A stretch of DNA of 10,358 bases, from assembly GCA_021159845.1 (NCBI GenBank), contig JAGHDS010000293.1:1-10358 (forward strand), given 5' to 3'. Origin of the DNA: Anaerolineae bacterium. Its GTDB lineage: Bacteria > Chloroflexota > Anaerolineae > DUEN01. Numbering within the stretch: position 1 is the stretch's first letter; each line of letters opens with the position of its first letter. This document shows positions 5,519 to 10,358 of this stretch, in pieces. Made by a program: the position numbers and the translations under genes. The notes below the pieces were generated by a model. The model worked only from the letters and a program-made list of their open reading frames with translations, did no database searches and had not been told where the DNA came from.

Positions 5519-7549
5519 ATGGTTATGCAGAAAGGGATGACTGTAGCCCTGGCCGGGAACCCCAATTCTGGCAAAACGAGTATTTTTAATGCGCTGACCG
5601 GGGCACGACAGCATGTGGGCAACTGGCCTGGCGTGACCGTGGAGAGAAAGGAAGGGCATTTCACCTACGCGGGAGTGCATGTAACGGTGGTAGATTTACC
5701 GGGCATCTATGGACTTACGTCCTATTCTCTTGACGAGCGGATCGCCCGCGATTTTTTGCTCCACGGGAAGCCAGACTTGGTCGTAGCCGTTGTAGACACC
5801 ACCAATCTGGAACGTAATCTCTATCTGGTACTACAATTGCTGGAACTGGGGGTTCCTGTGGTGCTGGATCTCAACATGATGGATGAAATAGCGCGCAAGG
5901 GCATCGAGATAGATACAGTAGCATTGGGCCAAGCTTTGGGTGTACGGGTGGTCACCACTGTAGCCAACCAGGAGGAAGGGATCGAAGCGCTAAAGGAAGC
6001 GATCGTAGAAAGCGAACAGCATCATCCCGCGCCCACCTTCAAGCTGGACTATGGTCCGCCAGTGGAGGAGGAGATCACTCGTCTGCAGAATATGCTGGAA
6101 CGCTCCACGAACCTGGATGGCTACTCCTCACGTTGGATGGCGATCAAGTTGCTGGAAGGCGATCCCGAGGCACAACGCCAACTGAAAGGACAGCCTCAGG
6201 AAGAGGAGATCATGAGCACTGTCATGGCAGCCACCGTCCGCTTGGAAGGCCGATTGGAAGACGGTGATATAGAAATGGCTTTAGTTGAGCGCCGCTATGG
6301 GTTTCTTAACGGGCTTGCCAAGGCGATCATCCGGCGGAAAACCGGAATGGAGAGGCGGCTGGACATCTCGGAACGGATAGACCGGATTGTGCTGAACAAG
6401 TATCTGGGCATTCCCATCTTCCTCACCTTACTGTGGGGCGCCTTTCAGTTGATCTTCACGCTGGGTGGGCCAGTGGCCGATTTGGTGGATGCCTTCTTTA
6501 CCTGGCTAGGGGAAGCCAGCGCCAAGGGCATCCTTGCTCTGGGAGCGCCGGAGTGGGCAGCATCGCTAGTAGCGGATGGGATCATTGGTGGCATCGGTTC
6601 AGTGTTGGTCTTCCTGCCCAATATCCTGCTGCTGTTCCTGGTCATTGCCATCCTGGAAGACTCCGGCTATATGGCACGGGCGGCCTTCGTCATGGATCGT
6701 TTGATGCATGCTCTTGGGCTACACGGGAAGTCGTTTATTCCCTTAATCCTCGGCTTCGGCTGCAACGTTCCGGCAATCATGGCAACACGCACATTAAGTT
6801 CCGAGAAAGATCGTATCTTGACGATCCTCATTAACCCGTTCATCTCTTGCTCAGCCCGTTTGCCCATTTATGTCCTCTTCGCTGGAGCATTCTTCGCTCA
6901 AGCTCAAGGATTGATCATTTTCTCCCTTTACGTGCTGGGCATCATAGTGGCCATCGGGACGGCGCTGTTATTCCGGAGGCTTTTCTTCGCTCATGAAATC
7001 GCTCCGCTCGTGATGGAGCTACCGCCGTACCGCCTACCATCTGTGCGCAGTGTCTTGATCCACATGTGGGAGCGCAGTCGCCTCTTCCTGACGAAGGCAG
7101 GTACCATCATCGCGATTACGGTCATCCTGGTTTGGGCACTGGCCAGCCTCCCTCCAGGAGTGGAATATGCCAGCGAGGCCAGCCTGATCGGAGGGCTGGG
7201 GCGGCTGCTGGCTCCCCTGCTGGCCCCGGCAGGGTTTGGCTTCTGGCAAGCAGCGGTAGCCCTTTTCTTCGGCATCCTGGCCAAAGAAGTCGTCGTTGGC
7301 ACGCTGGGTACTCTCTATGGAGGTGAAGCAACTCTTACGGTCGCCATCCAATCGGCTTTCACACCTGTAAGCGCCTACGCCTTTATGGTGATGTCACTGA
7401 TCTACATCCCCTGTATCGCCACCATCGGAGCTATCCGACGGGAAGCAGGCTGGCGGTGGGCGCTTCTCTCTGTAACTTACAGTCTGCTGCTGGGATGGCT
7501 GCTGGCGGTAATCATCTTCCAGTTGGGGCAACTGCTACGGCTGGCCTAA
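5519..7549 (+). CDS. feoB: FeoB ferrous iron transporter
   Basis: Inner-membrane Fe2+ importer with an N-terminal GTPase. Complete at 676 residues, within the usual range though shorter than E. coli FeoB. GTPase motifs: G1 GNPNSGKT (13-20), G2 Thr40 in GVTVE, G3 DLPG (59-62), G4 NMMD (119-122), with a G5-like region near 146-154 (TTVANQEEG). A helical spacer (about 165-285) leads to the polytopic membrane part from about 295. Gate motifs are present: GFGCNVPA (412-419, Cys415), CSARLP (444-449), GILAKEVVVG (585-594) and YIPCIATIGA (629-638, Cys632). ATG 5519 has GGGAGG 9 bases upstream; ATG 5525 is an alternative. Expression is expected to fall when the DtxR-type repressor is metal-loaded. 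No FeoC gene follows. Confidence 0.97.
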   Translation: MVMQKGMTVALAGNPNSGKTSIFNALTGARQHVGNWPGVTVERKEGHFTYAGVHVTVVDLPGIYGLTSYSLDERIARDFLLHGKPDLVVAVVDTTNLERNLYLVLQLLELGVPVVLDLNMMDEIARKGIEIDTVALGQALGVRVVTTVANQEEGIEALKEAIVESEQHHPAPTFKLDYGPPVEEEITRLQNMLERSTNLDGYSSRWMAIKLLEGDPEAQRQLKGQPQEEEIMSTVMAATVRLEGRLEDGDIEMALVERRYGFLNGLAKAIIRRKTGMERRLDISERIDRIVLNKYLGIPIFLTLLWGAFQLIFTLGGPVADLVDAFFTWLGEASAKGILALGAPEWAASLVADGIIGGIGSVLVFLPNILLLFLVIAILEDSGYMARAAFVMDRLMHALGLHGKSFIPLILGFGCNVPAIMATRTLSSEKDRILTILINPFISCSARLPIYVLFAGAFFAQAQGLIIFSLYVLGIIVAIGTALLFRRLFFAHEIAPLVMELPPYRLPSVRSVLIHMWERSRLFLTKAGTIIAITVILVWALASLPPGVEYASEASLIGGLGRLLAPLLAPAGFGFWQAAVALFFGILAKEVVVGTLGTLYGGEATLTVAIQSAFTPVSAYAFMVMSLIYIPCIATIGAIRREAGWRWALLSVTYSLLLGWLLAVIIFQLGQLLRLA

Positions 7550-7660
7550 GCGCAGGAGGGGAACGATAAAGCTCCCGGCCCGACGACGCCACCTGTTGCG
7601 ATGATTACCCATCGCCCCCCGGCAGCTTGTATTGGGCCAAATCACCCGCCTCGCTGCGAC

Positions 7661-7691
7661 AGACAGGCGACGGCGTTGCCGTCGCCTGTCT
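7661..7691. repeat. Perfect 14-bp hairpin downstream of feoB
   Basis: AGACAGGCGACGGC (7661-7674) and its exact reverse complement (7678-7691) flank a GTT loop. It lies 112 bases after the feoB stop and just upstream of the next promoter, where a transcription terminator would be expected. However, no T-run follows on either strand. It may be a palindromic intergenic repeat that also limits read-through, or a 3'-end stabilising structure. Confidence 0.85.
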
Positions 7692-7729
7692 CTATGCCTC
7701 AAGCTACGAGCAATCACCCACCTACCAAG

Positions 7730-7758
7730 TTGACTAAACCCGCCAAAACCTGGATACT
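7730..7758 (+). promoter_or_regulatory. Predicted promoter of the zinc dehydrogenase
   Basis: TTGACT (7730-7735, five of six) and GATACT (7753-7758, four of six) are 17 bases apart. Transcription would begin near 7765, leaving about 29 bases before ATG 7794. This and the hairpin just upstream suggest that the gene is not part of the iron operon. Confidence 0.5.
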
Positions 7759-7793
7759 TCCCCTGGACACGATTGGCCATGATGGAGGGTATG

Positions 7794-8810
7794 ATGAAAG
7801 CCGTTATCCTTGAGAGCCCAGGACGGTTCAATCTCGCAGAAATGGAAACACCTGCGGCACCCGCTCCTGGCGAGGCATTGGTGCGCGTGCGCCGGGTTGG
7901 GATCTGCGGCACCGATATCCATGCATTCCGGGGAGAGCAGCCCTTCTTCAGCTATCCACGCATCATGGGGCATGAGCTGGGCGTGGAGATCGTAGCCATC
8001 GGAGAGAATGACCATGGTCTGGCTGTCGGCGACCGCTGCACCGTGGAGCCTTATATTTACTGTGACCACTGCATTGCCTGCCGACGCGGGAAGACGAACT
8101 GCTGCGTCGATATGCAAGTGCTGGGAGTGCACCTCGACGGCGGCATGAGGGAGTTCATGACGGTTCCCATCGAGAAGCTTTATAAATCGGAAATCCTCTC
8201 CTTCGATCAACTGGCGATGGTGGAGATGTTGACCATCGGAGCGCACGCGGTGCGCCGGGCCCAGCCGGAGCCAGGTGAAAACGTTCTCGTCATCGGTACC
8301 GGCCCCATCGGCATGTCGGTCACCCAGTTCGCTAAACTCGCCGGGGCCAACGTGGTCATCATGGATATCAGCCCGCAACGGCTGGCCTTCTGTCGCCAGC
8401 AATTAGGGATCGAGCGCTATCTTGATGGCTCCGAAGACCCCGTGCGGGCATTGGAAAACATGCTCGGTGGCGACCTGCCCACCATTGTATTCGACGCTAC
8501 CGGCAACCCACAGTCGATGATGAACGCCTTTGACTACATGGCTCACGGCGGCAAACTCGTCTTCGTCGGCTTGGCGCAAGCCGACATCACCTTCCACGAC
8601 CCGGACTTCCACCGCCGGGAGACGACGCTCCTCAGCAGCCGCAACGCCACCAGTGAGGATTTCAAGCGCGTCATCCGGGCTTTGGAGGACGAAGGAGTGG
8701 ACACGACACCCTGGATCACCCACCGGGCCTCATTGGAGGAGCTCATCGACCGATTTCCACAGTGGTTAGAGCCAGGCAGCGGCCTTGTCAAGGCTATGGT
8801 AGAGATCTGA
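7794..8810 (+). CDS. Zinc alcohol dehydrogenase, L-galactonate 5-dehydrogenase-like
   Basis: Zinc-dependent medium-chain dehydrogenase, 338 residues. Catalytic zinc ligands are Cys38 (GICGTD), His60 and Glu61 (GHE); the structural zinc site is Cys90, 93, 96 and 104. The Rossmann motif is GTGPIG (168-173), and Asp191 at the end of the second strand points to NAD rather than NADP. Several stretches (GICGTDIHA, QPFFSYPR, GRTNCC-like GKTNCC, FHRRETT, SRNAT-EDF) closely recall E. coli LgoD/YjjN, which oxidises L-galactonate at C5 to D-tagaturonate. That similarity is from memory, so a substrate among hexonates or related polyols is likely but not proven. Start choice: GGAGG (7784-7788) is 5 bases before ATG 7794; upstream in-frame TTG 7773 and ATGs at 7779, 7782 and 7791 are poorly spaced. 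Confidence 0.88.
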   Translation: MKAVILESPGRFNLAEMETPAAPAPGEALVRVRRVGICGTDIHAFRGEQPFFSYPRIMGHELGVEIVAIGENDHGLAVGDRCTVEPYIYCDHCIACRRGKTNCCVDMQVLGVHLDGGMREFMTVPIEKLYKSEILSFDQLAMVEMLTIGAHAVRRAQPEPGENVLVIGTGPIGMSVTQFAKLAGANVVIMDISPQRLAFCRQQLGIERYLDGSEDPVRALENMLGGDLPTIVFDATGNPQSMMNAFDYMAHGGKLVFVGLAQADITFHDPDFHRRETTLLSSRNATSEDFKRVIRALEDEGVDTTPWITHRASLEELIDRFPQWLEPGSGLVKAMVEI

Positions 8811-8896
8811 GGAAGCGTTATTCAGCGGCAGAGCGAGCAGCGAGTGCATTGGTGGACATGGCAGTAGCTAGTGTAGAGCGGAGGGGGGCTGAGGAT

Positions 8897-9352
8897 ATGA
8901 TTGTTGCTGTGGTCGATGGCATGGGGGGAGGCATCGGTGCCCAGATCGTGGCTCAACTACGACAGCGGCTGCCGCGCGACGTGGAGATCCTGGCGCTTGG
9001 GACGAACGCCATCGCGACCGATCGGATGATTCAGGCCGGTGCGAATCGAGGTGCCAGTGGCCCCAATGCCATCCGCGTCTCCATAAATCTGGCCGACGTT
9101 ATCGTAGGGCCTATCGGTGTAGTCGTACCCAACGCCATGCTGGGGGAGATTACCCCGGACATCGCTGAGGCGGTTGCCTGTGCTCGCGGTGCCAAGTTCC
9201 TCCTGCCAATCAGCAAGGCGCACTTCTACGTCATCGGCGTGGAACGGCAACCACTCGCCCGACTAATCGAGACAGCCGCCGAACATGTACAACAAACCCT
9301 GGCGGCTAAGGAGAAAAATCTCCGTCATCTAGAGCACCCGCCCACCGAGTAA
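8897..9352 (+). CDS. DUF3842 family protein
   Basis: Protein of unknown function, 151 residues from ATG 8897. I recognise the DUF3842 pattern: a short Rossmann-like start VAVVDGMGGGIGAQIV, then ALGTNAIAT, GANRGASGPNAI, ADVIVGPIGVVVPNAMLGEITP, and LLPISKAHFYVIGV. The Gly-rich loop suggests a nucleotide-binding fold, but no catalytic residues are assignable. The frame continues upstream to 8762, overlapping the dehydrogenase end, but family similarity starts at 8897. A purine-rich GGAGGGG (8880-8886) lies 10 bases before that ATG; ATG 8858 is an alternative. The gene is 86 bases behind the dehydrogenase with no obvious promoter between, so cotranscription is likely. The last 20 or so residues are a charged, probably disordered tail. 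Confidence 0.85.
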   Translation: MIVAVVDGMGGGIGAQIVAQLRQRLPRDVEILALGTNAIATDRMIQAGANRGASGPNAIRVSINLADVIVGPIGVVVPNAMLGEITPDIAEAVACARGAKFLLPISKAHFYVIGVERQPLARLIETAAEHVQQTLAAKEKNLRHLEHPPTE

Positions 9353-9375
9353 CCATGATCGTATGATGCCGATCC

Positions 9376-9404
9376 TTGACAGTACCCGTGTGAACCCTTA
9401 CACT
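9376..9404 (+). promoter_or_regulatory. Predicted promoter of the FmdE-family gene
   Basis: TTGACA (9376-9381, perfect -35) and TACACT (9399-9404, four of six -10 positions) are 17 bases apart. Transcription would begin near 9411, giving an unusually long leader of about 266 bases before ATG 9677. Confidence 0.6.
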
Positions 9405-9410
9405 ACCCCC

Positions 9411-9676
9411 GTCGACACGAAGTCGAGGCGAACTCGTGGCCCGAAGGCCCGTGATGCCTTTATGCAGGTGGTCCTTCAGGCTCCCCCAGATCCGCCATGG
9501 GGGGAGAAGGAGGCTTCTCACTTCCAGAAATATCCGATAGACTCGACAGACGCTAGCGCAAACCTTAACTGAATACGGAATCGGCGATCACAAGGCCACG
9601 AAGGTCTTTCTCCGGACTGAATCCGGAAAGCCCCGTGGCCTTTTCTTGTCCACAACACATTCACAGGGAGGAGAAC
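9411..9676 (+). ncRNA. Long structured 5' leader, candidate riboswitch or attenuator
   Basis: Transcribed leader ahead of the FmdE-family gene, with many possible stems. GGCC-CGAA-GGCC is at 9438-9449. CTCCCCCA (9481-9488) pairs with TGGGGGGAG (9498-9506), extended by CCTT (9473-9476) with AAGG (9507-9510). GAGAAG (9504-9509) and CTTCTC (9514-9519) form a competing hairpin. GTCGAG (9422-9427) can pair with CTCGAC (9542-9547). TCGTGGCC (9434-9441) is the exact reverse complement of GGCCACGA (9594-9601), whose first seven bases are in the 5' arm of the terminator hairpin. That gives two mutually exclusive pairings, as in terminator-controlled riboswitches. I do not recognise any known riboswitch class. 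A 69-residue open frame here (9363-9572) overlaps the promoter and looks like no known protein. Confidence 0.4.
9592..9644 (+). terminator. Terminator-like hairpin before the FmdE-family gene
   Basis: AAGGCCACG (9592-9600) pairs perfectly with CGTGGCCTT (9634-9642), and a run of four T's covers 9641-9644. Inside is a second stem, TCCGGA (9611-9616) with TCCGGA (9622-9627), extended by short GG/CC and CTT/AAG pairs. It ends about 32 bases before ATG 9677. It could terminate transcripts from the DUF3842 side, or be the regulated terminator of the FmdE leader. Confidence 0.65.
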
Positions 9677-10358
9677 ATGCTTCCATTGCATCCGCGTGAA
9701 CCGATCGAGGAGCTCATTCGCCAGGGCAACGTCGATGCACTATTGAGAAAGGCAGGGGAACTCCACGGGCACTACTGCCCATACCTCAGCCTGGGCGTAC
9801 GCGCCAGCTACATCGCCCTGCGCGAATTAGGGCTACCGCGAAGCACAGGCATGGAGAGGATCCTGGCCATCGTCGAGACGAATAGCTGCTTCAGCGATGG
9901 CGTGCAATTCGTGACGGGTTGCTCTTTCGGCAACAACGGCCTGATCTACCACGACGTCGGCAAGACCGCCGTGACCGTCACACGTAGGGACGGCAACGGC
10001 ATCCGCGTGATCGTTCGACCGGAATGGCAGGACGGCTTCAGTGACCGCTATCCCGAGGCCAACGAGCTCTTCCAGAAGATCGTCGTCCGACACGAGGAGG
10101 CCACACCGGATGAGCAGGAGCGACTCGCCAGATTGTGGGCGGACGTCTCCCAGGCCATACTCAGCGAGCCTGAGGAGTCCGTATTCCAGGTCTCACCTCG
10201 CCGGGTGGACCTGCCTCCCCTATCGCGCATCTACGCGTCCGTGCGGTGCGCGATCTGCGGTGAGAATGTCATGGAGACCCGTGCCCGCCTCAAGGATGGA
10301 CAGCCCGTGTGCCTGGACTGCATCGCTGCCGAGCACTATGCCCTGGATGGGAACGGCA
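9677..10358 (+). CDS. FmdE-family protein with C-terminal zinc ribbon (3' partial)
   Basis: FmdE (formylmethanofuran dehydrogenase subunit E-like) domain protein, open to the window end after 227 codons. FmdE proteins accompany molybdenum or tungsten enzymes in methanogens but are also common in bacteria without methanofuran, where their role is unsettled. Seen: HGHYC (30-34), followed by YLSLGVRA, the family signature; NSCFSDGVQ with Cys71; GCSFGNN with Cys82; and DVGKTAV (93-99), together a typical metal-binding FmdE core. A helical middle (about 125-165) leads to a four-cysteine ribbon: Cys191, 194, 212 and 215. GGAGG (9667-9671) is 5 bases before ATG 9677. Expression may be controlled by the leader just upstream. 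The true C-terminus lies outside the window, probably close after base 10358. Confidence 0.9.
   Translation, partial: MLPLHPREPIEELIRQGNVDALLRKAGELHGHYCPYLSLGVRASYIALRELGLPRSTGMERILAIVETNSCFSDGVQFVTGCSFGNNGLIYHDVGKTAVTVTRRDGNGIRVIVRPEWQDGFSDRYPEANELFQKIVVRHEEATPDEQERLARLWADVSQAILSEPEESVFQVSPRRVDLPPLSRIYASVRCAICGENVMETRARLKDGQPVCLDCIAAEHYALDGNG

Noticed and set aside
7734..8402. 222-residue antisense open frame opposite the zinc dehydrogenase
   Set aside because: It is the codon shadow of a clearly conserved gene and shows no recognisable domain or ribosome site.
9363..9572. 69-residue open frame in the FmdE leader, considered as a leader peptide
   Set aside because: It starts upstream of the predicted promoter, has no clear Shine-Dalgarno site, and shows no codon run typical of attenuator peptides.
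1..10358. CRISPR array, tRNA, rRNA, insertion sequence or prophage
   Set aside because: No regular direct repeats with spacers, no cloverleaf or rRNA segments, and no transposase, integrase or phage genes are visible.

Overview
This window is ordinary-looking bacterial chromosome, moderately GC-rich, with mostly short gaps and clear Shine-Dalgarno sites (GGAGG, AGGTGA) and sigma70-type promoters. The gene content fits a free-living, probably anaerobic or facultative member of the Chloroflexota: a GAF-rich sensor kinase, a UxaA-type sugar-acid dehydratase, a ferrous-iron uptake operon led by a DtxR-type repressor, a DUF3842 protein and an FmdE-family protein. The phylum is an inference from gene content and repeat style, not something the sequence proves. 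No phage, transposase, CRISPR, tRNA or rRNA is visible.

Layout. (1) Bases 2-2032 (+): the 3' part of a PAS-GAF-GAF histidine kinase, cut by the window edge. (2) 2181-3689 (-): a UxaA/altronate dehydratase-family enzyme convergent with the kinase, with its own near-consensus promoter at 3719-3747; the start is set to a GTG at 3689. (3) 3748-4336: a gene-free stretch of small inverted and tandem repeats. (4) 4337-7549 (+): an iron operon. A strong promoter is followed by two AGGTTA elements 19 bp apart, then a DtxR-type repressor joined to a complete FeoA domain (with a ribosome binding site and ATG inside the reading frame just before FeoA), a second free-standing FeoA, and FeoB. (5) 7550-7793: a perfect 14-bp hairpin and the promoter of the next gene. 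(6) 7794-8810 (+): a zinc alcohol dehydrogenase resembling L-galactonate 5-dehydrogenase. (7) 8897-9352 (+): a DUF3842 protein. (8) 9353-9676: a promoter and a long structured leader ending in a terminator-like hairpin. (9) 9677-10358 (+): an FmdE-family protein with a C-terminal zinc ribbon, cut by the window end.

How they work together. The iron genes form one self-contained unit: the repressor most likely senses intracellular Fe2+ (or Mn2+) and represses its own operon, while FeoA and FeoB import Fe2+. The UxaA-like dehydratase and the galactonate-type dehydrogenase could both act on hexonates, but they sit on opposite strands with the iron operon between them, so a shared pathway is only a suggestion. 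DUF3842 and FmdE have no defined joint role.

The most interesting points are the repressor-FeoA reading frame with an apparent internal start, and the FmdE leader, where an upstream segment can pair with the 5' arm of the terminator. That is the architecture of a riboswitch or attenuator of a class I do not recognise.
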